Below are positions 33,966 to 43,801 of a stretch of 64,000 nt of DNA, piece by piece. The notes beneath the pieces are model-generated. The model saw nothing but the letters and a program-made list of their open reading frames with translations, made no database searches and was not told where the DNA came from. A program made the translations under genes and the position numbers. Each line of letters begins with the position of its first letter. Position 1 is the stretch's first letter. This DNA is from Nemertoderma westbladi (lineage: Eukaryota > Xenacoelomorpha > Nemertodermatida > Nemertodermatidae): contig JAUCBJ010008780.1 of NCBI GenBank assembly GCA_032718475.1, forward strand, positions 1 to 64,000, given 5' to 3'.

Positions 33966-35741
33966 TTAGTCTTTCTTGCGCGGATGGCGTTTACGCAGTT
34001 TTTTAAAGCTAGCAAGAGTCCTTTTCTCTTTGGGGCGAGCCACTTTACGAGGAGGGCTATAACTCCTGGGTGAAGGGTGCAATATGATTGCATCAGAAGG
34101 TATGGGATTACGATCGGTATATCCGCCGGTCGAAGTACCGGGTTGATTGACATCAACGTCCGGGGAGAGGGGTCTAACGGCTTTGAGAGCTCGTTTCAAG
34201 ACAGCCGCTCTTACGGGTCCTGTACGAGTGGTCTGCACGAGGGCCGTGGGTGGACCATAGGTAGTTAGAAACTTCCTTGGTTTAATGGTTCTTTCCAACT
34301 CGCGTTCGCGGGCTCGATACTCGTAAGGCCGTCGATATACTTCCTGTAACTCGGGGTGTGAGTTGACAAATAAGTCTCCATAGGCAGGGTCTTGACGGAT
34401 AAAGTTTATTAAGTTGTAAGAATGGATGTCACTCGGATTAATGCTCCTGAGGAATTTGCGTACATATTTAGTTGAAATACATTCTCCAACGCGCTTCAAT
34501 AGTTCATAACTTGATAGGCGTGATTTCTGCTCGACGGAGGCAAACAAATAAGGATGGAACGCATAAACTCCTTCGTAAGCGCGTCCAGGGTAATAGCGAT
34601 GGCGTGAATCACAATGTAAATCAGCGTTCGCTTCCCAAGCTCTGATATAACGTAGTACAATCATTTCATCTACGCTCTCTAAATCATGATTAAAGGGACA
34701 ATCAAAGCTGGCGTGTCCTTTTAATTGACAATGATGGCATTGAGTCATAAATTGGGGGCAGACAGCAAAAATGTGCAAATTATTAAGCCGACAATATGCA
34801 CAATAGATTTCCATCGACGGTTGCTCGTGGAAATAGGAACAGAGATCGTTGGTGTCCATAGACGTAATATGGTCTCTCGATGCGCACAGCCGACAACGTT
34901 GTCTAGAAACATAATTGGCATGGCGATAATCATACGCAGTAAGACACTGTGGACCTTGATACCATTCCAATATGTAGTCGCTATCGCTACTCCGAGACAT
35001 GGGGGGCTGAATCTCTTCAGATTCTAAACATATGGGTTCGTCTTCCCCTTGTATAGTTGAGGTAGGCGTGGCTGTCTCCTCAAGTGGACCTATCGTCTGA
35101 ATTTCCACGACAGAATAACCTGTGGGGATCCGAGGTCTTTGGATAACCGAGGAGTGCAGGTTTATTATACAAATGTCTTTGAAAATAGCGAATCCAGCGC
35201 TATCTAACTTCTCCGCAGCCGAGTCTCTTAAGCTGAGCTTGGTCAAAGCGCGGTCTTTGAATTGGCTATCCACGTTGCGAAACGGGGTTAAAAACCGTCG
35301 GAAACATTCAAAGCAGATGAATTTATTATGTTCATCTAGCTTAGCGAGTTTGGTCCCAAGGATTAATGGATGGGCGCGTATAATGCGACTGCACACATCG
35401 GCTAGCCAACCGGAAAGTGCGGTGTTTTCGAAGATCGTGTAGATAGCTAAGGAGGGACGGAGTGGAACACTCATGAAGCTATACACGGCGCCAGGTGCGG
35501 TCAACGGTCCGTCAAAGTATAATCGAGAATAATGGTCTCCGTATACTTGTTGATAGTTGATGGGATTTCCGACCTTGAAATTCCATCCGTATTCCTGAAA
35601 AGCAAGATGTCCGATGGAAGTTCGTTGCACCTTTGTAATGTTGCTAGACGCATTAGCATACATGGTGCGAAAGAAACCTCGGCTTTCTGCCCAGGGAACA
35701 ATCAGCTGAGTATCCACGAAAGGGTATGGAATGTTCTCCAT
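33966..35741 (-). CDS. ORF-Y: 591-codon Cys-pair protein of unknown function, element 2
   Basis: Uninterrupted frame from ATG 35,741 to a stop just before the polypurine tract, so it is the last gene of the element. No signal peptide, membrane segment or furin-like site, so it does not look like an envelope. It also lacks RT, IN or protease motifs. A Cys-rich cluster at about residues 282-347 has CRLC, CAYC and a true CCHC knuckle, CHHCQLKGHASFDC (C-X2-C-X4-H-X4-C). A further pair, CFEC, is near residue 140. The C-terminus is Pro/Ser- then Lys/Arg-rich (RKVARPKEKRTLASFKKLRK), suggesting nucleic-acid binding or a nuclear signal. Its last 50 residues are conserved in element 1. caacag lies four bases before the ATG and could be a splice acceptor. 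Being open in a young element, it is probably functional; role unknown. Confidence 0.75.
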   Translation of the reverse strand: MENIPYPFVDTQLIVPWAESRGFFRTMYANASSNITKVQRTSIGHLAFQEYGWNFKVGNPINYQQVYGDHYSRLYFDGPLTAPGAVYSFMSVPLRPSLAIYTIFENTALSGWLADVCSRIIRAHPLILGTKLAKLDEHNKFICFECFRRFLTPFRNVDSQFKDRALTKLSLRDSAAEKLDSAGFAIFKDICIINLHSSVIQRPRIPTGYSVVEIQTIGPLEETATPTSTIQGEDEPICLESEEIQPPMSRSSDSDYILEWYQGPQCLTAYDYRHANYVSRQRCRLCASRDHITSMDTNDLCSYFHEQPSMEIYCAYCRLNNLHIFAVCPQFMTQCHHCQLKGHASFDCPFNHDLESVDEMIVLRYIRAWEANADLHCDSRHRYYPGRAYEGVYAFHPYLFASVEQKSRLSSYELLKRVGECISTKYVRKFLRSINPSDIHSYNLINFIRQDPAYGDLFVNSHPELQEVYRRPYEYRARERELERTIKPRKFLTTYGPPTALVQTTRTGPVRAAVLKRALKAVRPLSPDVDVNQPGTSTGGYTDRNPIPSDAIILHPSPRSYSPPRKVARPKEKRTLASFKKLRKRHPRKKD

Positions 35742-36407
35742 ATTCCTGTTGCACGCCTAACATGTTTTCCGCCATCGATGGGAGAGGGCAAGGAAAACCT
35801 ATGACACATTCAACAAGGTTTAAAATACGATCTCAGTAGGAGGATTATGTCATTCGAAGATTATCTCCAAATTAATTTATCCCCAATTATTAAGGGAGGT
35901 GAACAACCAGATTTATGACACACAATGGTACCAGTTGTTCACAGACTAGCCGCGTATCCTTTTAGTCCTTGTATCGGGTTGTGGACCTAAGGAAATTATC
36001 GGTGGTTGATTATGTAATCAACGACAAAGAGATGGGCGTTGATATTATAAATACCAACACAATGGTATATGGACAGGAGGTGCGGACACGAATATAGGCA
36101 TCCAGATAAACAGTAAAGGGTGGGGAGATTTATTAGGAAGCGGTATGATTCATACCACGATACCACTATGATTGGTCGATCGATGAAGGGAGTAAAGAGG
36201 AGGAAGGAGATATGGTAGTATCCATAAGACACCACAATGGACATGTTTTCCGTTACCTCATCATTCATTCTTATCTGCTTACTGTGACACTGATCACAAT
36301 AATTACAGGAAAACGATGAAGGAAGAGAAAGTTACAGCCTCCCGAAGGAGACCGCCCGCGAGCACCCGTGCCCCGGGGAAAACTATTCACATTATGGACC
36401 CTAGACA
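35742..36407 (-). other. Spacer between ORF-X and ORF-Y, element 2
   Basis: About 670 bases without a supported frame. It does not visibly align with the matching position in element 1, so this part may be an insertion or replacement that truncated ORF-X. Confidence 0.45.
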
Positions 36408-37037
36408 TCAACTCATGTCTCTTCTCCAGTGGTTCCCTTCTATTAGTTCAAAGCTATCTGAGACAACAGATAGTGGACGATCTGCGGTAAGATACATCAT
36501 GGTGAAATAGAGTCGTTTGAGTTCTACCATGGGATCGTGATGTATACCTTGAGGATATCGAGTCTCTAGGTTCTGTTGACTGGCAATATTGAGATAGGTT
36601 TCTCTCAAAAATTCCAAGTAGTCGTTGAAGTTAATACGCTTATCGGGTTCTTCAACGTTTTCTCTGTCGAGTAGGTTGCGAATAGAGTTCTCGTGTTCTA
36701 TTCTCGGTTTATCATTACGATTCCGCTGGGCATGATATTTAAATAAAACCATTTCCCTTTCGGTGTCTACATCATCAGTATCATGTAAATCGGTAGGATG
36801 GCCGGTAGTTAAGAAGTCCATATACGTACCATTACGATTCGTATAGCGAGCGGTGAATTTTCTATAGTCCGATTCACGCGTAAGTTGTTCCTGGGACATC
36901 GGCGGTTCGATATAACGACCATCGTCCTCCGTAATAGTCGGATCGGCTTCACCGCGTATCAAGCTATCCACAAACGCTTGTAAAGGTAGAGTATATCGCT
37001 CTCTAATACCAAGGTCATCTTCTATCAATTCCGTCAT
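36408..37037 (-). CDS. ORF-X: 209-codon protein of unknown function, element 2
   Basis: Starts MTELIEDDLGIRERYTLPLQ at ATG 37,037. It is highly similar to element 1 over about 190 residues, including ETRYPQGIHHD and LYFTMMYLTADRPL. The last dozen residues differ, and the possible zinc-binding half seen in element 1 is missing, so this copy is probably C-terminally truncated. Charged, soluble-looking, with no known domain. gatagcag ends two bases before the ATG, as in element 1, and may be a splice acceptor. Conservation in two elements suggests a real gene of this family. Confidence 0.6.
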   Translation of the reverse strand: MTELIEDDLGIRERYTLPLQAFVDSLIRGEADPTITEDDGRYIEPPMSQEQLTRESDYRKFTARYTNRNGTYMDFLTTGHPTDLHDTDDVDTEREMVLFKYHAQRNRNDKPRIEHENSIRNLLDRENVEEPDKRINFNDYLEFLRETYLNIASQQNLETRYPQGIHHDPMVELKRLYFTMMYLTADRPLSVVSDSFELIEGNHWRRDMS

Positions 37038-38656
37038 ATCTGCTATCTGAGTTTATTAATATCAATATGAGTTAATATTTTAGGCAAGCGGGCGTCGCTG
37101 CCTACTAGGCTTTGCCCCCGGACAGTGGGTTTCTCAGCGCCGATGTACCGTTGTCGCAGTGTTTACGCCAACATGTAGCAACAGCACGACAACGATAACC
37201 GGCACAAGTCCCACCACTGTCCGTCCCAAAGGCTTGAATCCACTTGAGGTTATCTCGGTAGAGTTAGGGCTACTTTACAATTGCGATTAGCTACTGTAAA
37301 CACACTTTAGTAGTAACATTCACCTATAAACGCACAAATTCCATACAATCATTACTTACTGCACACATGCATGCCATTTGTCCGTTAGTCAGTGTCTTCC
37401 AGAATGTCACGTTATTACTGTGTATCCTTGGATACTAATAGTGCGCTATGTATACTCTTATGTTACGCAATGGGGCAAGCTTTTTATTGTTCCTTTAACT
37501 TGCTTCTAATTCTAGCATGGGTGTTGCCATGGTGACATTATGGAAAACTAGCGGTAGAATTAGGGTAATTCTCATGCATACAGATCTGGGATGTTATTTT
37601 AGTAATTCTTTAATTGTCAATATCCTCTTTATGCATGATTTTATAAATTTTATCGGCTATTGACTGTATGTTGGAGATTCTCGCACTCTAGTACACTCAA
37701 TATAAATCTCCGCTCCCATGATCTATTAATTACTGGAATTTTGGGAATGTTATAAATTGCACAAAATGACAATTTATGAAATTCATTTGAATATGAATTT
37801 AAATTTATTCCCGTGAATTTTATTATTTGATGTTAAATTGACACAAATTTTATTCCAGAGCATATCTGGGGACTTAGGATCCTTAATTCTATAAAATAGT
37901 CCTTCTAAGAATATCGGTAAATACTGCGATATCTTAATTGACTAGAAATTTTAAAGGATCAGGATTTTACAGATTTTAATAAATATTAAATTAATATTTA
38001 GGATGAGCACCGATTTATTCCAGAACTTGTCTGGGGACGTTAACCACTGATTCTAGAATTTGTCTTTCAAGTATATCGGTGGGTGCCACGATATCTTAAT
38101 CGACTAGAATTACAGATGGTCAAAAAGTTTAACAGATTTATTTGCGATTTACGCTACTGTTAGAGGGACATCACGCTACTATATGTATTATTTGTTATAA
38201 GGTAGAAGAGCAATATCGCACGAAGCAATGTCAGTGTGAAGAGGCAAGTCGTTTCCAAGGTCTACCCAGAGCTTGGTTTAGCCGAGACACGAGGATCTGA
38301 ACTTTGCATTCCCAATACTCTGCCTACCAATAATACTTGAATATAGTAGTGGCTTTATTGTACTTTAAGAAGTACGGACATTTCATCTTACTGTAGTCAC
38401 GTATTTATAATATGATACGGACAGTAAGGGAAGAGAAAAATAATTATTTCTTGCCGTCGCACTAAATATATTGTAAGTAATTAAATACGTAATAAACACT
38501 AATATATTGCACTAATTTACTAAATATTCTAAAATAACATTCTACTAAATAAAATTAAAGAAAACGATTATAATAAAATTACATAATAATACATACATAA
38601 ATATAAAATAAAAACAAATATAAAATGATATAGTCACACGCCCACTCCACATGCTA
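37038..38656 (-). other. Non-coding spacer between gag-protease and ORF-X, element 2
   Basis: Homologous to 21,822-23,452 of element 1, including the roughly 165-bp tandem repeat with gattaagatatcg-like blocks (37,850-38,110) and the stem-loop at 37,114-37,228. No frame supported. Confidence 0.7.
37114..37228 (-). promoter_or_regulatory. Conserved stem-loop, element 2 copy
   Basis: cggacagtg (37,119-37,127) pairs with cactgtccg (37,215-37,223), flanked by tttg and caaa. The pairing is the same as in element 1 although the loop sequence has diverged. Confidence 0.5.
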
Positions 38657-41600
38657 TCACGTTATGGAGTCCCTAGATATTTGTCGGATTAGGGAAGTAG
38701 TCGTAGGAAGAGTATCTTGCCTTCCATAGTTTTCGGACAGTTTTCGGTCTCTTTCCAGTAAACATAAACGACTAGCTGGGCGATTGAGTTGTTGTGTTAC
38801 TTTCTCCGCTCCCTTGGCCTGTCTAATTTCTGCCGTGGTAAGATGAGGAGGCCATTCTTCTTCTTCTTTACTTAAGGAGTCGGATCCACCTAACCAGCCT
38901 GGAGTATCTATCAGTTCTTGAGGAGTTGCTCCTCTGGAAGCGATGTCGGCTGGATTAATCGTCCCAAGGCAATGTCTCCATTGATCTACATTGGAGTTAA
39001 TATCGTCATTATCTGAGGAGTATGGTGTTCCCTCAGTTGGATCGTCCACATCACTGCTCTCCACTTCCCATTCCTTTACTTGGTATACCTGTTGTTGAGG
39101 TAATCTCTCTTTGAGAGTTCTACGGGAAGGGCCAGTGAAGTACCAACCTACTCTAGTTCTTACCGCATAAGTTTGTAATGGCTGTGGTTGAGCAGGCCGT
39201 TTCTCTAATGTTTCGAGCGCCTCGTGCGCGTTTTGGCCGATGAGTATTTGCACTCCAGGATAATCTGTCTGGAATCGAGGTATCTTAAGATGTTGGATGC
39301 TCTCATCTTCGTCCCAATTATAAAGGTCTGCTTGAGTAGTAGCAAAGTTCTTTATAGCCACCATTTTTACTGACCTTATACCTTGTGTTCCTAACTTATC
39401 CTGGGGGGTGGACAACACACCTACATAGTAATCTGCCGTTAGGGTAGATTTCCAAACCTGCATAATTCCTGACATATTCAATTTAGTCCGGAACTTGGGT
39501 TGTCCAGCAAAGATATCTTCGGCTAGTTCTTGATCGATGAATGTTCCTGTGCTGCCGGAGTCAAGTAGGGCGTTCACTATGTAACTCTTGTTGAGACCAT
39601 GAACTCGAACTTGCACTACAGGAAATTCTCTTATTCCTATGTTGGAAGTTGGAACTTTCCAAGATGGTTGTTTGTCAAAAGGAGTTGGAGTAAACTCGTC
39701 AGTGTCCTTTTCATCCGTAAGTGCTCGATACACTGTGGTATTTATTAGATAACAGGATTCGTTGGCATCGGAGAATTCGTCTGTATAGAATCCTTCCCAC
39801 TCAGAACCTTGGTCAGTGTCGTTCACATCACTGAATTGGACATGTAGTTCGGGCTCACTTACCTGACTCGGGTTGTCTCGTTCGAACTCACTGTGTAACA
39901 AGATGTGATGTTTCGCGCCACACTTTGCACACTTTACGTCGGAGTAACAGGTTCGCCGTTGGTGTCCTGATCTGAGGCAATTATAGCATAACCGCTTATT
40001 CCACAGGACTGTACGTCTGTCTACAGGTGATTTCTTTAGAAATTCAGCACACGCACTCAAACGGTGGGGCCCGTCGCACAGCGCACATTTTGGTTTGATG
40101 TTACTCACCTTAACTTGGTTAACGTTCTGCACTCTCGTTCTTTCTTCGGGCTTTCTTCCGTGAATTCTCTTAGGAGACGTAGGAGGAGTTGTTGTTACCT
40201 GTTCTCTCCTGTCACTGGTTCGAGACTTGTATTTACTTATGTCTTTATAGGTCTTGTTGTCATAGTAAGATTTTGCTGTGTCTTTCCCGCTGTCCTCTTC
40301 TTGAGAAGCTTGGCTTTCGCCGTCGTCAGTATAACACACTGGTATTATCCTTCTCCTAGAAACGGGTTTCTCACTTACCTTATTTTCCGATGTTTTCTCT
40401 CTGGACTGCCTTATGAGTTGTAATTTTACTTCACTATCTAAGAAGGACATGAGATCAGCCATGGTAGGACTTCGTCGTTGTTGTTCATTCATGTACAACA
40501 CTTTCTTGTCCCAGCGCGTACATACTCCACCCTTTGGTAAAGTAGAGACTACGGCTCCAATGACCATGGAACTCTGATATTCATGCGACTTACCTAACCA
40601 GTCCAGTTGTCTACAGATCTCTTGAATTTCATCGGAAAACTCTATAATCCCGCTACTAAGGAAGTGTCGGGGGGCTACTAATTTTGCATACAAATACTTA
40701 GCTATGTTATCCTTGTTACCATACCTGATGTTTAGTGTATCCCAAACTTGTCTTAATCCATCTGGATGTCCAATAAACTTTAACGCCATTAACTTGGGAG
40801 GTCCTTCCAAGCACTTGATGAGGAATCTAAGTTTCTCTCCGTTAGATAGTACAGAGTTCTGTATGCTATCTTTGTAATATTCGTTGAAAGGTAACCATTT
40901 CATCTCATCTCCATTGAATTTGACGATCTCTCCCACTTTGACCGCTTGGCGGGCTTCTGTTCTAGCCATCTGACGCGTAAAGCTTTCTTGGGCCATCGTG
41001 TTATTTAATATCGAATTATCGGTATATAAATTTCTCGGATCATTATCAAGTCTATAGGGAATATCATTAATAACAGGTCTATAATCACCCTTAATAGGGT
41101 TTGCTATAGGAGTTTCAACTTCACTAGCAGTGTAGATGCGTTTAGGCTCCACACCTTGCGCATGTAGTACTTCAGACCTAACAGGTTGACACAAAGTTAC
41201 AGGGGGTATTGGTATGCCCTTTTGTATATTGACTAATTTGTCGCGTTCTAGCGCGATACTTTGCTGCACTTCTTGCAACTCTGCTCTACTTTCCCTCACT
41301 GTTCCCTTATGTTGGTGGACAGTCTCCTGCATCTGTCCCAGCAGGAGATTCATCCCACGCCGTCCCTCTTCCACCCACTCAACCGCCGAAGCGGGAGTCG
41401 CCAACATAGTAGCGGGCTGACGCGGGACGACGGGAGACAAATTTTTAATTTCTCTCTCTGCTATCTGGACAGGGATATTCTCTTGGACTGTTCCACCGGG
41501 TACAGGCAGTGTAGTACTATGTAAAGGGAATTTTGAGTTAAGCTCTGGAAGTACAGGGGTCTCTAACACAGAAGTGACTTTGGGAACGACAGGCCTAATT

Positions 41601-43345
41601 ATCTCAGGCTCATCAACTATCGTAGAGAGTCTTTGGACCTTAATACTTTGGGCCGTAGGTTCTATACTACTCAAGTCTGTGCTAGCTAGCTGTCTTCTAA
41701 CAGCTGGGGGCAAATCAGGCAATTTGCGACGGTAAGATGTTTTTCTACGCCTACTTAGATGAGATCTATTTCCTCCGCCTTCAGGATCGGTAGTGTCGCC
41801 TTCCTCCGAGGATGTGTATCCCTGGCGCTTGGGAGTAGATTTTCTCATCATCTGCATCTGATTAGCAGTAAACTGTTTATTTATACTGTCTTGCGTCTCT
41901 TGCAGATTTTCCAACTCTAGTTGGATAGTCTCCTCAGACGCTCTCCGTTCTGCTTCTGCCACTGTTGCCTTTCTTTCGGCTTCCGCCGCTTTTCTTTCTG
42001 CTTCTGCTTCTGCTGCTTTTCTTTCGGCTTCTGCTTCTGCCGCTTTTGCCTTTCTTTCGGCTTCTGCTTCTGCCGCTTTTGCCTTTCTTTCGGCTTCTGC
42101 TTCTGCTGCTTTTCTTTCGGCTTCTGCTTCTTTTCTTTCTGCTTCTGCTTCCGCCGCCGCTGCTGCTGCTACCTTTCTTCTCTCTATCAGTTCTTTCTTT
42201 ACTTGTTCTTCTCGGACTCTAGTGAGGCGGAGTTTTTCATCACATTCAGCTTGGTTTGCAGCTAACATTTCGGCATCGATTGAGTCCAACACAAGCTTGG
42301 TTCCTTCACTATTAGGGGAAAGTCCAGACAGCCGTCTCCTCAACTCTTCGTCTCCTAGGAATCGCTGATAGTCGGACAAATAAATGTCGATAGCGTCTCT
42401 AGTTCGCGGTTTCTCGGCGGTCTCTTCGCTTTCCGCTTGAGAAAGGGTGACATCAGTTTGTTCTTTACAGGTTGATCTCTCAGCCAGCTGGGATTTCCAC
42501 TGGGCCGTTTCCTGTACTTTGAGATCTACCCGATGTAACCAAGTTTTGACAGCAACCTGCAGCGACGTGTCCTGTCTTCTTTTGGAAGTTTCCTCAAAGG
42601 CTGAGAGGATTAGTCGTATGCATAGGGTTCTTTCGCGTATTTGATATAGCAGCTCTTCCTGCTCTTGAGGTCCTTGAGGTTGTCGAAACAGTTGTTCTTC
42701 CAATCGATCCAAGGAGCCGAAGAATCCCTGCACATATCCTGCTGCCGACCTCTTCCAAACAGCTGGATCCATAGTATCTTTAGCCACTCCCATCCTGTGT
42801 ATATCTTCCCAAGTAGCCTCGGACAGATCCAACGGGAGTCCGAGTCCGGGAAAGTTCCATTGTGATTCAACAATAGACATCAATTCTTCCCTGGCGTATC
42901 CCGCATAATTATCTTGGGTCGCTCGCTTATTTCTCGCCCAGTCGGCTTGATGTTCCTCCACCGCAATATATATAGTAGTTAGCACTGCAGCAGGAAGGGT
43001 AAGAAGGGGGTCCGAGTATACTGTAGCAGCCATCTGCACTCCGCGTTCGGGGGTCAGCTCTACAGTATCCGAACTGCTGGAGCTATCAGGTCGCTGGGAA
43101 GTAGGTTCTTGACCAAGATGTTGCTGCGATAGGACAGCTGCCTCTTGGTTCCGTTTGACCTGTGCCCGAGTGCCTATGATGGACCTATGGTGGATTAGCC
43201 TAGGGTCTGATACTACTGGAGGGATGACCTTTTTTGCAGTAGGAGGTGAGCTGAACTCCTTTCTTATTCGCTCCACACTCCTATCTGAGTCACAGATAGT
43301 TGTATCGATCAGACTGTCTGACAGGTTTTGCTGAGTGTCAGACAT
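38657..43345 (-). CDS. gag: Element 2 Gag-protease, 1,562 codons, RT and IN deleted in frame
   Basis: One open frame from ATG 43,345. Residues 1-200: Gag N-terminus, absent from element 1. About 380-470: Ala/Glu/Lys coiled coil of repeated AEAERKA units. About 800-1000: DUF1759-like Gag core. About 1085-1150: zinc knuckles CALCDGPHRLSAC, CYNCLRSGHQRRTC and KCAKCGAKHH. About 1260: protease active site LLDSGSTGTFID. After DNDDIN, near 39,000, it jumps to DQWRHCLGTINPADIASRG: 592 codons holding RT and RNase H are gone, with a 15-base filler, frame kept. At about 38,795, GAEKV jumps to TQQLNRPASRLCLLERDR: about 1.7 kb holding integrase is gone, frame kept. All Gag and protease motifs are intact. 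Likely product: a self-processing Gag able to form particles but not to reverse transcribe. Confidence 0.9.
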   Translation of the reverse strand: MSDTQQNLSDSLIDTTICDSDRSVERIRKEFSSPPTAKKVIPPVVSDPRLIHHRSIIGTRAQVKRNQEAAVLSQQHLGQEPTSQRPDSSSSSDTVELTPERGVQMAATVYSDPLLTLPAAVLTTIYIAVEEHQADWARNKRATQDNYAGYAREELMSIVESQWNFPGLGLPLDLSEATWEDIHRMGVAKDTMDPAVWKRSAAGYVQGFFGSLDRLEEQLFRQPQGPQEQEELLYQIRERTLCIRLILSAFEETSKRRQDTSLQVAVKTWLHRVDLKVQETAQWKSQLAERSTCKEQTDVTLSQAESEETAEKPRTRDAIDIYLSDYQRFLGDEELRRRLSGLSPNSEGTKLVLDSIDAEMLAANQAECDEKLRLTRVREEQVKKELIERRKVAAAAAAEAEAERKEAEAERKAAEAEAERKAKAAEAEAERKAKAAEAEAERKAAEAEAERKAAEAERKATVAEAERRASEETIQLELENLQETQDSINKQFTANQMQMMRKSTPKRQGYTSSEEGDTTDPEGGGNRSHLSRRRKTSYRRKLPDLPPAVRRQLASTDLSSIEPTAQSIKVQRLSTIVDEPEIIRPVVPKVTSVLETPVLPELNSKFPLHSTTLPVPGGTVQENIPVQIAEREIKNLSPVVPRQPATMLATPASAVEWVEEGRRGMNLLLGQMQETVHQHKGTVRESRAELQEVQQSIALERDKLVNIQKGIPIPPVTLCQPVRSEVLHAQGVEPKRIYTASEVETPIANPIKGDYRPVINDIPYRLDNDPRNLYTDNSILNNTMAQESFTRQMARTEARQAVKVGEIVKFNGDEMKWLPFNEYYKDSIQNSVLSNGEKLRFLIKCLEGPPKLMALKFIGHPDGLRQVWDTLNIRYGNKDNIAKYLYAKLVAPRHFLSSGIIEFSDEIQEICRQLDWLGKSHEYQSSMVIGAVVSTLPKGGVCTRWDKKVLYMNEQQRRSPTMADLMSFLDSEVKLQLIRQSREKTSENKVSEKPVSRRRIIPVCYTDDGESQASQEEDSGKDTAKSYYDNKTYKDISKYKSRTSDRREQVTTTPPTSPKRIHGRKPEERTRVQNVNQVKVSNIKPKCALCDGPHRLSACAEFLKKSPVDRRTVLWNKRLCYNCLRSGHQRRTCYSDVKCAKCGAKHHILLHSEFERDNPSQVSEPELHVQFSDVNDTDQGSEWEGFYTDEFSDANESCYLINTTVYRALTDEKDTDEFTPTPFDKQPSWKVPTSNIGIREFPVVQVRVHGLNKSYIVNALLDSGSTGTFIDQELAEDIFAGQPKFRTKLNMSGIMQVWKSTLTADYYVGVLSTPQDKLGTQGIRSVKMVAIKNFATTQADLYNWDEDESIQHLKIPRFQTDYPGVQILIGQNAHEALETLEKRPAQPQPLQTYAVRTRVGWYFTGPSRRTLKERLPQQQVYQVKEWEVESSDVDDPTEGTPYSSDNDDINSNVDQWRHCLGTINPADIASRGATPQELIDTPGWLGGSDSLSKEEEEWPPHLTTAEIRQAKGAEKVTQQLNRPASRLCLLERDRKLSENYGRQDTLPTTTSLIRQISRDSIT

Positions 43346-43801
43346 GTTTAGCTATACAGTTGAATGTCTACTACTATAGTTTCAGTTAAAGCAAGTCTGG
43401 TAATTCAGTATGACCGCAAGCCTAGCGATTTATTACCGGTACCGTTACTCAGTGTAACGTGATATATATACAATATATTAGAATACCGGTATGCTTATAA
43501 TATATATAAGTATTATTACAGACTAGATTTGTCACAGAGTACCGGTATATAAGTTTAGCACAAATATATATAAATATATAATAGGCCTATCGTGAATACC
43601 GGTATACAGTTTACACTTATAGTACTGTAGTATATATAAGTATAATTATGAACTAGAATTTATTACAGAGTACCGGTATGATTTTAGCTCAAATTTATAG
43701 AAATAAATATAATAAGCCTATGGTAAGTACCGGTATGTCAATTATTTTTAGAATAATTGAATTCCTGAATATTTTTGGGTTACTTAGCTACTTTAACTTA
43801 C
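42728..43801 (-). other. Segment with GT...AG ends missing from element 1 (putative retained intron)
   Basis: On the minus strand the segment begins gtaagt after aataaa (43,802-43,807) and ends tgtgcag before ggattcttcgg (42,727). Element 1 reads aataaa directly followed by gtattcgtcag, so exactly this 1,074-bp segment is absent there. It contains the gag ATG and the first 203 or so codons. A perfect consensus donor and an AG acceptor at the borders suggest splicing of the RNA from which element 1 was made. Confidence 0.5.
43471..43720. repeat. Tandem duplication with accggtat palindromes
   Basis: Two copies of about 118-125 bp, each with gaataccggtat, tatatataagtat, cagagtaccggtat and ataataagcctat-like blocks. 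It lies within the putative intron of element 2. Confidence 0.75.

Noticed and set aside
33914-34156. Minus-strand 80-codon frame that also appears at 24,717-24,992
   Set aside because: It is the shifted frame over the conserved C-terminus of ORF-Y; the real frame ends in the Lys/Arg-rich tail.
33966-35741. ORF-Y as a retroviral-type envelope
   Set aside because: No signal peptide, no fusion-peptide or transmembrane helix; Cys-pair cluster and basic tail point elsewhere.
38785-39005. Spliced-intron origin for the RT and integrase deletions of element 2
   Set aside because: The junctions do not fit GT...AG; the first has a 15-base filler and the second looks like microhomology joining.
41921-42265. 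Phe/Cys/Ser-rich plus-strand frames
   Set aside because: Antisense of the Ala/Glu/Lys coiled coil of element 2 Gag.
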